64,000 bases of DNA from Desulfogranum japonicum DSM 18378 (GTDB lineage: Bacteria; Desulfobacterota; Desulfobulbia; Desulfobulbales; Desulfobulbaceae), in the NCBI RefSeq assembly GCF_000429945.1, contig NZ_AUCV01000001.1, forward strand, positions 372,001 to 436,000. Reading direction: 5' to 3'. Every line of letters begins with the position of its first letter. The first letter of the stretch is position 1. The notes under the pieces were generated by a model, which was not told where the DNA came from, made no database searches, and saw only the letters and a program-made list of their open reading frames with translations. The position numbers and the translations under genes are program-made. Shown one piece after another: positions 17,752-26,720 of the stretch.

Positions 17752-18702
17752 CTATGCCTGAAGCGTGGTGAAAAGATTCGGATAACGGAGTGCCAACTCT
17801 TCCTGGAGAGGGATCATGACTTCCCGCATGGAAGGATCAGCATTGGCTGGTGTTCGTAGGGCACAAATGTGCTGCCAGTGTTCCAGTGTGGTGTAGACGA
17901 TGATTTCTGTTTTACAGGAGTTGGGTAGTACTGTACGCGCAGCCTGCGGAGTAGAGGTTTTGAGCAGCTCAAGGTAAATTTTTTCGGTTTCCTCCATGGC
18001 GCGTACCCACAGGGCGTATTCCTCACTGTTTTCATCGTAGAAAAGAGGTTTGATAAAGGTTACTTCATTGCCGAATTTATCGGCAGAATAACGGCAGTAG
18101 CGCTGACTTTCCTGGAGAAATGAGCAGGGGCGGTGCCTGACCAGTTCATGGGTAACCGCTCTGTTGACGATGAATTTTACTGCAAGATACCTGTGCTTTG
18201 CCATGAGCTTTGGGGGAAGTTGTTCCACTTTTTCCAGGCTCATTCGCTGAATACGTATATTTGCGGGGTGCTCTATGGTTAGTGGTACCAAGCCTGGTTT
18301 CAGGTAAAAATACGGATGAGCATCGGCAAGTTGGCGGGTAAGGGCCTGGACAAGAGGGTTTTCGGGGTAAAATACAAACATTTCCTTCAGGCCGCGGACG
18401 GTCCCCGATATCAGTAATGTATCCTCCTCAAGCCTGTCAACCTGGAGGTATTTGGGTTGGCAGAGAAAGAAGGCTTCAACCTGTTGAGATGTCGCGCCTG
18501 AGACCAGAAAGCTCACTGCTCCCATTTCCAGTACGGAATTGTGACCATGTTCAGCCATTTTCTGGACAAAGGGGATCGCGGATTGTTCATCGATGCGATC
18601 TTCACTTTTGTAGCATATTCGACCGCAGTATTCGATTCGAACAGGAAGGCTTTTCTGGTCAAGATCATCGAGTATTTGAGTGGAGGGAGCAAGTACATTC
18701 AT
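17752..18702 (-). CDS. thyX: Flavin-dependent thymidylate synthase ThyX
   Basis: The 316-residue protein has the ThyX motif RHRPCSFLQESQRYCRYS near residue 190 (family RHR-x7-S) that binds FAD and dUMP. It methylates dUMP to dTMP with methylene-THF and NADPH in the cytoplasm, replacing ThyA. It is longer than the typical ~220-250-residue enzyme: the N-terminal half has a second, degenerate ThyX-like module (SVLEMGAVSFLVSGATSQQVEAF), which suggests a duplicated-domain subtype. It is a single gene between nifS and the ATPase gene. Confidence 0.88.
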   Translation of the reverse strand: MNVLAPSTQILDDLDQKSLPVRIEYCGRICYKSEDRIDEQSAIPFVQKMAEHGHNSVLEMGAVSFLVSGATSQQVEAFFLCQPKYLQVDRLEEDTLLISGTVRGLKEMFVFYPENPLVQALTRQLADAHPYFYLKPGLVPLTIEHPANIRIQRMSLEKVEQLPPKLMAKHRYLAVKFIVNRAVTHELVRHRPCSFLQESQRYCRYSADKFGNEVTFIKPLFYDENSEEYALWVRAMEETEKIYLELLKTSTPQAARTVLPNSCKTEIIVYTTLEHWQHICALRTPANADPSMREVMIPLQEELALRYPNLFTTLQA

Positions 18703-18771
18703 GTATTTGAGCTGATTGGGATTGGCCCTGGGTACCAGGCACAGTTATGGTGATGGGAAAGCCTGAAACGG

Positions 18772-18945
18772 GTTCGTGTCTGTCCATATATGGTCTTTTT
18801 GCCCGATATCTGCGGTATCTGTATACTCAGAGGTCAGCGTAGACGCTGATACACCTTCATGCCTGTGGCAAAATTTTGAAGATGCCTCGGGGTCTTCGCT
18901 GACCTGCTCTTGAACAAAAATCCTTGTTTCTGGACAGACACTAAC
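18772..18945. repeat. MITE-like element with GTGTCTGTCC terminal inverted repeats
   Basis: GTT[C]GTGTCTGTCC at the left end (18772-18785) is mirrored by GGACAGACAC[T]AAC at the right (18932-18945), 13 of 14 matched. Further in, both sides carry an A/T-rich GG-TTTTTG block and an AGGTCAGCG (18831-18839) / CGCTGACCT (18897-18905) pair. The left copy also forms TCAGCGT-AG-ACGCTGA. The ~174-bp segment has no ORF and lies between the nifS stop and the thyX start. The build suggests a non-autonomous mobile element. No target duplication was confirmed. Confidence 0.6.
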
Positions 18946-18970
18946 TTATATGCTCTCCGCGGGTTGTTTT

Positions 18971-20155
18971 TTATTCCTCTTCCCAGAAAGGAGAGAGAGC
19001 ACGTAAATTGGCAATGATGGACGGCATTTTTTCAATAACAAAGTCTACTTCCTGTTCAGTATTGTAGACAGAAAGGCTGAAACGAATGGAACCATGGGCT
19101 GCTGTGAAAGGAACCCCCATGGCCCGTAACACGTGAGATGGTTCCAGTGAACCGGAAGTACACGCTGAGCCGGAAGAAGCACAGATGTTGAGTTGATTCA
19201 TATGCAACAGGATGGCTTCACCCTCAACGTACTCAAAACTGATATTGGCGGTATTGGGCAGGCGTTTATCCTTGTGGCCATTGAGCAGGGCTTTGGGAAT
19301 ATTTTCCAAAAGCCCTTTTTCCAGTTTGTCGCGCAGTGCTTTGACCCTGGTGTTTTCCTCTTCCATGTTTGCCGCGGCCATTTGACACGCCTTACCAAGG
19401 CCAATGATTGAAGCTACATTTTCAGTGCCACCCCTGCGGCCGTTTTCCTGGTGGCCACCGTTGAGAAAAGGAACATAGGGTGTACCTTTTTTTACATAGA
19501 GAACTCCAATACCCTTTGGGGCATGCAGTTTATGCCCGGATAATGAAAGAAAGTCTATGGCTGTTTCTTTCAGATTAATCGGTACTTTACCCACCGCCTG
19601 TACTGCGTCGGTATGGAAGAGAACTCCATGGTCATGGGCGATTTGTGCCATTTCTTCTACCGGGAAAATAACTCCGGTTTCATTGTTGGCCCACATGACA
19701 CTGACAATGGCTGTATCCTCGGTAAGGCTTTGCCTGAACTGTTCCAGGTCCAGAGTACCGTCAGACTCCACCGGTAACCAGGTAATGCGATGTTTGCGGC
19801 CGGTCAGGGTATCCAGATTTTCACACAGGCTTTTTACCGCGGGATGTTCAACTCTGGTCGTCACGATGTGGCGTTTTTCAGGGAAGGTGCACAAGGCGGA
19901 TAAGATCGCTGTACTGTCACTTTCCGTGCCACAGCTGGTGAAGACAATCTCTTCGGGAGCTGCACCGATGAGTTCGGCAACTGAAGCGCGCGCATCTTTC
20001 AGAGCTGCACCGACCTGGCCACCAAAATTATGCATTGAAGAAGGATTGCCGTAGTAATTACTTAGATACGGCAGCATTGTTTCTACAACTTCAGGGGCAA
20101 CCCGGGTTGTTGCATTATTATCAAGATAAATGACGTTTTCGTGATCCAATGGCAT
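18971..20155 (-). CDS. nifS: Cysteine desulfurase NifS
   Basis: A 394-residue PLP enzyme of the NifS/IscS class: YLDNNATTRVAPEV at the N terminus, the PLP lysine in SLSGHKLHAPKG near residue 203, and the mobile catalytic-Cys loop CASSGSACTSGSLEPSHVL near residue 328. It takes sulfur from cysteine as persulfide and hands it to NifU. The ATG overlaps the nifU stop (TAATG), so the pair is translationally coupled. No nitrogenase gene is nearby. In anaerobes such a NifSU pair commonly serves general Fe-S assembly, which I infer here. Confidence 0.95.
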   Translation of the reverse strand: MPLDHENVIYLDNNATTRVAPEVVETMLPYLSNYYGNPSSMHNFGGQVGAALKDARASVAELIGAAPEEIVFTSCGTESDSTAILSALCTFPEKRHIVTTRVEHPAVKSLCENLDTLTGRKHRITWLPVESDGTLDLEQFRQSLTEDTAIVSVMWANNETGVIFPVEEMAQIAHDHGVLFHTDAVQAVGKVPINLKETAIDFLSLSGHKLHAPKGIGVLYVKKGTPYVPFLNGGHQENGRRGGTENVASIIGLGKACQMAAANMEEENTRVKALRDKLEKGLLENIPKALLNGHKDKRLPNTANISFEYVEGEAILLHMNQLNICASSGSACTSGSLEPSHVLRAMGVPFTAAHGSIRFSLSVYNTEQEVDFVIEKMPSIIANLRALSPFWEEE

Positions 20156-20991
20156 TATTTTTCCTCCTCAACAATCAGAGTATCAAGAACCTGCTCACGT
20201 AATTTTTTTTCCACGTATTCTTTGAGGGTTGTCTGAGAGGAATGACAGCCGGAGCAGGAACCGCGAAGGGAAACAATGACAAAATCACCATCCACATCGA
20301 TCAACTCAATACTGCCCCCGTCTTTTTTCAAGGTCGGTCTGATTTCTCTTTCAAGAACTTCTTCTATTTTCTTAATTTTCTGCAGTGTGGTCATGCGTTT
20401 TTTCTTTTCCTGTGCCTTGGGAACATCAGAACTTTTGGCAACAGTATCATCAAGTAGGTTACGAAGGCGGTCTTCACATTTTCCACAGCCCCCTCCAGCC
20501 TTGGTGAAATTGGTGATTTCCTCCACTGAACGCAGATTATTTTCTTCAATGGCCCTGATGATTTCCAGATCGGTTACCCCAAAACATTCACAGATAACTT
20601 CTCCCTGGGCCATGGGAAGTATGGTTCCCGTAAAATCGGCAATGGCAGCTTCCAGGGCTTCACGTCCCATTACCGAGCAATGCATTTTTTCTTTGGGCAA
20701 TCCTCCCAAAGCGCTGGCTATATCATCATTGGTAATATGCTTGGCCTCATCTATATGTTTGCCGATAAGCATTTCTGTCAGCACCGAGGACGAGGCAATG
20801 GCTGAGGCACAGCCAAACGTCTTGAATTTCGCATCAGTGATGATGTCGTTCTCATCCACCTGGATAGTCAGCTTTAGAGCATCGCCACAGGCTAGAGAGC
20901 CCACATTGCCAACACCACTGGCATTCTTGATTTCACCAACGTTTTTGGGGTTGATAAAATGCTCCTGAACTTTATCTGTATAGTCCCACAT
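20155..20991 (-). CDS. nifU: Fe-S scaffold NifU (three-domain)
   Basis: The 278-residue protein has all three NifU modules: IscU-type scaffold (about 1-125, with cysteines in SLACGD, FGCASA and MHCSVMG), a central [2Fe-2S] BFD-like domain (CECFGV and GGGCGKCEDR, about 135-180), and a C-terminal Nfu domain with CSGC (about 245). It assembles [2Fe-2S] and [4Fe-4S] clusters from sulfur given by NifS. This full-length form supplies the many Fe-S enzymes in the window (Mop, AOR, radical SAM). It is the first gene of a nifUS operon. Confidence 0.95.
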   Translation of the reverse strand: MWDYTDKVQEHFINPKNVGEIKNASGVGNVGSLACGDALKLTIQVDENDIITDAKFKTFGCASAIASSSVLTEMLIGKHIDEAKHITNDDIASALGGLPKEKMHCSVMGREALEAAIADFTGTILPMAQGEVICECFGVTDLEIIRAIEENNLRSVEEITNFTKAGGGCGKCEDRLRNLLDDTVAKSSDVPKAQEKKKRMTTLQKIKKIEEVLEREIRPTLKKDGGSIELIDVDGDFVIVSLRGSCSGCHSSQTTLKEYVEKKLREQVLDTLIVEEEK

Positions 20992-21238
20992 GGTAGTACC
21001 TTTTTGGTTGTTGTAATAATAGGGTAAATCGTGTTATGGCGAGCGCCGCTTTGAGGTTCGGGGAAGATAATTGTCCGAAAAGCAAAAGATAAGCGGAAAA
21101 ATTTTGTATGCTCTCCCTGATTTTAGTCGCCGATACAGGACAACTTCTGGCCTGGGTCTTGTGGCTTGAGATAAAAAGGAGTGCATGCCCCAATATACGC
21201 CTTGTTGTAACATCAATTTCCTTTGAAATATGATAACA

Positions 21239-22996
21239 CTATGGCAGGAGTCCGATTTGGGCAAGCATTGAATGCGCACTTTTCACCAGAAGTTCTGTTT
21301 CTTCAGGGTCACGCGCTTCCACATAAAAGCGAACCTTGGGTTCTGTGCCGGATGGACGTATCATGATCCACGAACCATCATCAAAAATCATCTTTCTGCC
21401 GTCAATATCAATGACTTCACGAATTTTTTTGTTGTTTTCACCTACTTGTACATTGGTTCCCCGGGCATAGACTTCCAGTTGCTCCAACGTTTGCAGCAAC
21501 TCCTTGCCCTGTTGACTGACCGTTATGCCACCCCGGCCTGGATAATAATGACCAAAGGTCTGCTCAATCTCGTGGAGATATTCACCCAGAGAAATATTCT
21601 GGGTCAGCACCATATCAATAGCCAGAATCAGTCCAATAAAGGCATCTTTCTCAGGTGTATGGCCAGTAATGGAGATTCCATCGGATTCTTCAAAACAAAC
21701 CAAGGCTTTATTCAGGACAGGTTTAAATTCTTTAAAGCCAACTCTAGGTTCAAAAACTTTTTCCCCCAGTTTTTCGGCAACAGCATTGGCGAGATTGCTG
21801 GAAGCGACGGTTTTGGCGACCATACCTTTTTTTTGCTTCACTTCATGGAGAAAATGGTACGCCATGGCACCAAACTGATTCATGGATATCTCAACCTTGC
21901 CGTCTGTAAAGCGGATTCGATCGCCGTCCGGATCAATTATCGCCCCAATTTTCAGGGCAGAACTCTGTTTGTTGAGAAAGGCAATGGTTGGCTGCATGTT
22001 AGCTGAAGAGGGTTCCGGTGCTATTCCGCCAAATGTGGGATCCGCATTATCACGCAATACAGTCAACCTGGATGCTTCCGGATCGCCGAGAAGTCGATGT
22101 AGATAGTTACGTGATGCACCGTGGACAGCATCAACGCAGATGATCAGATCATCTCTGGATGCTATGGCTGTTTTGAGTTCAGCGTAGTTGATACCATGGA
22201 AAGAACTGTTGGCTGTGACAAGATCCTGCCAGCTTGCTAGGGCATCTTCCTCGATGATACCTGTGAGAGAATCAAGGGGGCGTTTGAGTTGCTCTTGGCT
22301 TACCATGAATGGGCAGGGTGTGCCTGTGAGAAAATCTCTTGCCGTAGCCGTGATGGTATCGGTTAGAATCGGAGCTGCAGGGCCGGCATCCGCAGCATTG
22401 TATTTGAATCCGCCGTACTCCATGGGGTTGTGACTCGGGGTCAGGTTTATGGAAAAGGCGGCTTTGTTGCGGAGCACTGAAGCAGAGAGGGCGCCTGTTG
22501 TTGATTCACCTGCATAGTAGACCTTAATTTCGTTGGCGCAGAGGATATTGACCACAGCACGGGCCAGCAATTCGCCACCAAAGCGGTTATCAAAACCTAC
22601 GACACAACCCTGTTTCTGCATGTCTCTGTAGGTCAGTTTTCCTAGTGCATTATGGATGTCCTGATCCCCTTCACCCAGTTTATAGAGCTGCAGAATGGCA
22701 CAGGTCACATAGGCCACAGACTGAACAAAGATGTCTTTGCCCAGAATGCCACGCCAACCTGATGTTCCAAACTTGACGGTTTGCACGGGCTGGGCTGTAT
22801 TGGTGAGGATTTCATCCTCTATATAGGTGTAAATAGTATCAATTGCCCGTTGCCATGTGTCTTGTTCCGTATCGTTGGCAGAGTTGTTTCTGGCGCTGAC
22901 GCATGTTTTTAAGGCGGCGAAATAGTCGCTGGCCGCGTGATTTCCCGATGTGATGTGCTGTTCTATAATTCCCTGGGTAGTACCATTATTGGACAT
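21239..22996 (-). CDS. Phosphoglucomutase/phosphomannomutase (alpha-D-phosphohexomutase)
   Basis: The 585-residue protein carries the superfamily motifs in order: FGTSGWRGILG near residue 77, the phosphoserine loop INLTPSHNPMEYGG near residue 187, the metal loop DPDGDRIRF near residue 347, and the C-terminal phosphate loop RPSGTEPKVRFYVEA near residue 549. It interconverts hexose 1- and 6-phosphates. The N-terminal ~60 residues are an extension. A GAGGAAC ribosome-binding site precedes the ATG. Whether it prefers glucose or mannose cannot be decided here; both would feed LPS or glycogen. Confidence 0.87.
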   Translation of the reverse strand: MSNNGTTQGIIEQHITSGNHAASDYFAALKTCVSARNNSANDTEQDTWQRAIDTIYTYIEDEILTNTAQPVQTVKFGTSGWRGILGKDIFVQSVAYVTCAILQLYKLGEGDQDIHNALGKLTYRDMQKQGCVVGFDNRFGGELLARAVVNILCANEIKVYYAGESTTGALSASVLRNKAAFSINLTPSHNPMEYGGFKYNAADAGPAAPILTDTITATARDFLTGTPCPFMVSQEQLKRPLDSLTGIIEEDALASWQDLVTANSSFHGINYAELKTAIASRDDLIICVDAVHGASRNYLHRLLGDPEASRLTVLRDNADPTFGGIAPEPSSANMQPTIAFLNKQSSALKIGAIIDPDGDRIRFTDGKVEISMNQFGAMAYHFLHEVKQKKGMVAKTVASSNLANAVAEKLGEKVFEPRVGFKEFKPVLNKALVCFEESDGISITGHTPEKDAFIGLILAIDMVLTQNISLGEYLHEIEQTFGHYYPGRGGITVSQQGKELLQTLEQLEVYARGTNVQVGENNKKIREVIDIDGRKMIFDDGSWIMIRPSGTEPKVRFYVEARDPEETELLVKSAHSMLAQIGLLP

Positions 22997-23448
22997 TTCT
23001 GTTCCTCATTGTAGGTGAAAGGGAGAAAGATAAGCCATGTAATTTTCATTCAATTGTGCTATCAATGGCAGAATATAGCGCTTCGGTAATTGAATGGCAA
23101 TATTACGATGTCCCTTCGGACACCATTCTCTGGCAGTTTTGTTACATTGGGTTATTTTTTCAGCAAATATAACCGGTCAAAGGTGATGTGGCTTTACCCT
23201 GTACAGGGCCTTAATACCGTACGTGATTACAGGTACTCCTGTGTGTGTGCGCAATTGTCTGCAGGTGGGTGAGGAAGGGAGATGTTGAAAATCTATCCTG
23301 CAGGCTACAAGGTGTGTGCCATAAATGAGTGCCTGTGAGTCCTTATCAGCAAATGGCTTCGCAATATCTGTAGGAGGGGGTAGGTGAGCTGTTGAGCCTT
23401 TGCTGTTCAGAAAACCAACGCAGGCAATTTTTATTGAAGGAGGAATAA
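22997..23448. other. Divergent intergenic region of phosphohexomutase and ppsA
   Basis: A 452-base interval serving two divergent genes. It has no convincing ORF. It holds several CCTG/CAGG palindromes: CCCTGTACAGGG (23197-23208), ACAGG-TACT-CCTGT nearby (from 23229) and CCTGCAGG near 23300. These may be operator sites, but I cannot assign a regulator. A strong AAGGAGG precedes the ppsA start. Confidence 0.45.
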
Positions 23449-25899
23449 ATGGGGAATGCACACGATCGCGAACTGATACTCTGGTTTGACCAGATAGGTA
23501 TCGATGATGTCCCTCTGGTTGGAGGAAAAAATGCTTCATTGGGCGAAATGTATCAGCATTTGCACTCCCATGGGGTTGCGGTTCCCAACGGATACGCAAT
23601 TACTGCTTATGCTTATCAGTATCTGCTTCAGGAGGCAGGCATAGAAAAAGCCATTCAGGAGGTGCTAGCAGATCTGGATACCCATGATTTGCATAACTTG
23701 CAGGAAAGGGGAGCCAAGGTACGAGAAATTATTCGCACTGCATCATTCCCGGACACCCTTCGTCAGGCCATCCTGGATGCCTATAAAAAAATGGAAGCTG
23801 AATATGGCGAAGGTGTTGATGTTGCGGTACGCTCTTCTGCCACAGCAGAGGACCTGCCCGATGCCTCTTTTGCAGGACAGCAGGATACCTATTTGAACAT
23901 TCGTGGTCCGGAGGCGCTTATTGATGCGTGCAAGCGCTGTTTTGCCTCCCTGTTTACCAACAGGGCGATTTCATACCGGCATGATAAAGGATTCAGTCAG
24001 TTTGATGTCTATTTGTCCATTGTTGTACAGAAGATGGTTCGCTCTGACTCTGCCAGCTCAGGGGTTATGTTTTCCATTGATACAGAATCTGGTTTTGAAG
24101 ATGCTGTCTTTATCACCGGTGCCTGGGGGCTTGGAGAAAATGTAGTTCAGGGGGCAGTAAATCCTGATGAATACTATGTATTCAAACCAACCCTGAAACA
24201 GGGGAAGAGGCCCATCGTCGGTAAACGCGTTGGTTCCAAAGATATCAAAATGGTCTACAACACTGCTGCTGACGCTGACGAGCCAGTCATGAATGTGGAC
24301 ACGACCAGGGAAGAGCGTGGCCTGTATGTACTGAGTGACGATGAAATTCTTCAATTAGCCAAATGGGCCTGCATTATTGAGGAGCATTATGGTCGGCCCA
24401 TGGATATTGAGTGGGCAAAAGATGGTGATGGTAAGGAGGTCGGAACAGGAGAACTGTTTGTCGTCCAGGCCCGTCCAGAGACCGTGCATTCCCAGGCCAG
24501 CTCAAAGACCATGAAGACTTACGTGCTCAAAGATAAAGGGAAGCTCATTACTACGGGTCAGGCTGTTGGCTCCAAAATCGGTCAGGGTATAACGCGTATC
24601 CTGAACGATGTCAGTCAGATGCATGATTTTCAAAAGGGAGAGGTCCTGGTCACGGATATGACTGATCCTGATTGGGAACCAATCATGAAAATTGCCGGAG
24701 CCATTGTAACCAATCGCGGCGGTCGTACCTGTCATGCTGCGATCATATCCCGTGAACTCGGTATTCCCTGCGTCATCGGGACAGAAGACGGAACAGAATT
24801 GATTCAACCCGGCCAGGAAGTCACAGTTTCCTGTGCAGAAGGTGAAACCGGGAATATTTACCAGGGCCTTCTTGACTATGAAGTGGTTACCCTGGATCTG
24901 GAGCAATTGCCTGAAACCCGTACAAGGGTCATGATGAATGTGGGTTTGCCTGAGAAGGCTTTTACCGAGGGACAGATTCCTAACGAAGGCGTTGGACTCG
25001 CTCGGGAAGAATTTATCATTAATTCACACATCGGAATTCATCCTCTGGCGCTTTATCACTACAAGCAACTGTGTGAAGATGCAAAAGATGATCAGGAAAT
25101 AGCTGAAGTAATTGAAGATATCAATTACAAAACCTCAGCTTATCCCGAAGATAAAAAGCAGTATTTTATCGATAAACTGGCTGAAGGTGTGGGACGTATT
25201 GCAGCGGGATTTTATCCCAGGGACGTGATTGTTCGTCTTTCTGATTTCAAATCCAATGAATACGCTAATCTCATTGGCGGTTTTCTGTTTGAGCCTGAAG
25301 AATCCAACCCCATGATTGGTTGGCGTGGCGCTTCCCGATACTATGACGATCGTTATAAGCCAGCCTTTGAATTGGAATGCAAGGCTTTGCTCAAGGCACG
25401 CAACGACATGGGGATGACCAACATTAAACTCATGGTGCCATTTTGCAGAACTCCTCAGGAAGGCAGGAAAGTAGTTGAAGTGTTGAAGGAAAACGGTTTG
25501 GTGCAGGGAGAAAATGGGCTGGAGCTCTACGTTATGTGCGAGATTCCGTCCAATGTTATTTCTGCAGATGCCTTTGCCGATATTTTTGATGGATTTTCCA
25601 TCGGGTCCAACGACCTCACCCAGCTTACCCTGGGCCTTGATCGCGATTCAGATCTGGTTTCACATATTTATGATGAGCGTAATGAGGCTGTGAAAACAAT
25701 GATCTCCATGGTTATCAAGACCGCCAAAGCCAGAGGACGTAAAATTGGAATCTGTGGCCAGGGGCCATCTGATTTCCCTGATTTTGCAACTTTTCTGGTG
25801 GAACAGGGCATAGATTCAATCAGCCTGGTGTCTGACACTGTGGTAAAAACCAGAATGGCCATTGCCGAAAAAGAGAAAGAAATGGGGATTAATCCCTGA
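23449..25899 (+). CDS. ppsA: Phosphoenolpyruvate synthase
   Basis: An 816-residue PEP synthase: N-terminal ATP-binding PPDK domain starting WFDQIGIDDVPLVGGKNASL, the phosphohistidine loop GGRTCHAAIISRELGIP (His about 429), and the C-terminal TIM-barrel PEP domain with GWRGASRYYD and GSNDLTQLTLGLDRD. It makes PEP from pyruvate with ATP to AMP, for gluconeogenesis during growth on ethanol, lactate or acetate. The strong ribosome-binding site GGAGGAATAA suggests high expression. A clear terminator follows at 25934. The length matches the family (about 790-820). Confidence 0.95.
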   Translation: MGNAHDRELILWFDQIGIDDVPLVGGKNASLGEMYQHLHSHGVAVPNGYAITAYAYQYLLQEAGIEKAIQEVLADLDTHDLHNLQERGAKVREIIRTASFPDTLRQAILDAYKKMEAEYGEGVDVAVRSSATAEDLPDASFAGQQDTYLNIRGPEALIDACKRCFASLFTNRAISYRHDKGFSQFDVYLSIVVQKMVRSDSASSGVMFSIDTESGFEDAVFITGAWGLGENVVQGAVNPDEYYVFKPTLKQGKRPIVGKRVGSKDIKMVYNTAADADEPVMNVDTTREERGLYVLSDDEILQLAKWACIIEEHYGRPMDIEWAKDGDGKEVGTGELFVVQARPETVHSQASSKTMKTYVLKDKGKLITTGQAVGSKIGQGITRILNDVSQMHDFQKGEVLVTDMTDPDWEPIMKIAGAIVTNRGGRTCHAAIISRELGIPCVIGTEDGTELIQPGQEVTVSCAEGETGNIYQGLLDYEVVTLDLEQLPETRTRVMMNVGLPEKAFTEGQIPNEGVGLAREEFIINSHIGIHPLALYHYKQLCEDAKDDQEIAEVIEDINYKTSAYPEDKKQYFIDKLAEGVGRIAAGFYPRDVIVRLSDFKSNEYANLIGGFLFEPEESNPMIGWRGASRYYDDRYKPAFELECKALLKARNDMGMTNIKLMVPFCRTPQEGRKVVEVLKENGLVQGENGLELYVMCEIPSNVISADAFADIFDGFSIGSNDLTQLTLGLDRDSDLVSHIYDERNEAVKTMISMVIKTAKARGRKIGICGQGPSDFPDFATFLVEQGIDSISLVSDTVVKTRMAIAEKEKEMGINP

Positions 25900-25933
25900 T
25901 AGATTTCTGCACAGCTGAATAACCTGCTTTAAA

Positions 25934-25970
25934 CCCCGAATATCCTGGATATTCGGGGTGTTGTTCTTTC
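25934..25970 (+). terminator. Rho-independent terminator of ppsA
   Basis: An 11-bp perfect stem CCCCGAATATC / GATATTCGGGG (25934-25944, 25948-25958) with loop CTG, followed by the T-rich TGTTGTTCTTT. It lies 35 bases after the ppsA stop. Confidence 0.88.
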
Positions 25971-26106
25971 AGCTCATATATAAACGTATCTCCATCAGAG
26001 ACGTTTGGTTGCAATGTTTTGAAATATTGCTTCTGGTAAGTATGGATTTGAAGATCTGGCAGGTAAATTGTATGGACGCGGAATACCGGGAGAGGGCTTT
26101 TCCCTT

Positions 26107-26715
26107 TCATTCCATTACAATGGAATGCCCATTGACTGATAGTATAACGGGGTGTGGAGAAGCTTTTCTGAGAATGTTGATGGCGCAGTATTCCTGAGGG
26201 ATTGTAAGTAGATCCTGCAAGGGTGATTTTTGCAGGTGAGAAAGAATAACACGATTTACGCCAGCATGGGCAACAATCAAAATGTTGCCCATGCTGTGGG
26301 TTGCAAGAGGTTCAAACGCTTTCAACACTCGTTTTTGTAGATCCTGAAAACTTTCTCCATCTTCTGGGCAGAAAGAATCAAAATGTTTCCCTCTAGCCTC
26401 ATACTGACCAGGGTATCTGTGTTGTATTTCAGCCACGGTCAGGCCTTCCCATCTACCCAGGTCAATTTCTCTAAATTGCTCAACAATCTGTATGTCGGCA
26501 CAAGACAGGCCCGTTGCCAGTTCCGCGGTTTGCCTGGCACGCATAAGGGGAGAGCTGAAAATTTGACTGAAATGGACAGGTTCCAATATTGATTTCAATG
26601 CAATGGCCTGTTGTTTTCCCTGCTCCGAGAGTTCAACATCGGCCTGTCCCAGGAAACGACGAGGCTTTCCACCAGATACATGACCATGGCGTAGGAGGTA
26701 GATGCAATCTGACAA
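26107..26715 (-). CDS. Histidine phosphatase family protein (CobC/PGM-like)
   Basis: A 202-residue phosphoglycerate-mutase superfamily protein: YLLRHGHVSG at the N terminus with the phosphohistidine, SSPLMRARQTAE near residue 55, an acidic EIDLGRWEG segment and the second catalytic His in VAHAGVNR near residue 151. It would remove a phosphate from a small molecule. It lies 5 bases after the cytidylyltransferase-HD gene and ends the mop-linked operon, so its substrate may be a cofactor intermediate; that is inference. The 3' end overlaps a perfect palindrome CATTCCATT-AC-AATGGAATG (26108-26127). Confidence 0.85.
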   Translation of the reverse strand: MSDCIYLLRHGHVSGGKPRRFLGQADVELSEQGKQQAIALKSILEPVHFSQIFSSPLMRARQTAELATGLSCADIQIVEQFREIDLGRWEGLTVAEIQHRYPGQYEARGKHFDSFCPEDGESFQDLQKRVLKAFEPLATHSMGNILIVAHAGVNRVILSHLQKSPLQDLLTIPQEYCAINILRKASPHPVILSVNGHSIVME

Positions 26716-26720
26716 AACGT

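Noticed and set aside
20155-20991. NifU as a sign of nitrogen fixation
   Set aside because: No nifHDK or other nitrogenase gene is present; NifSU pairs serve general Fe-S assembly in many anaerobes.
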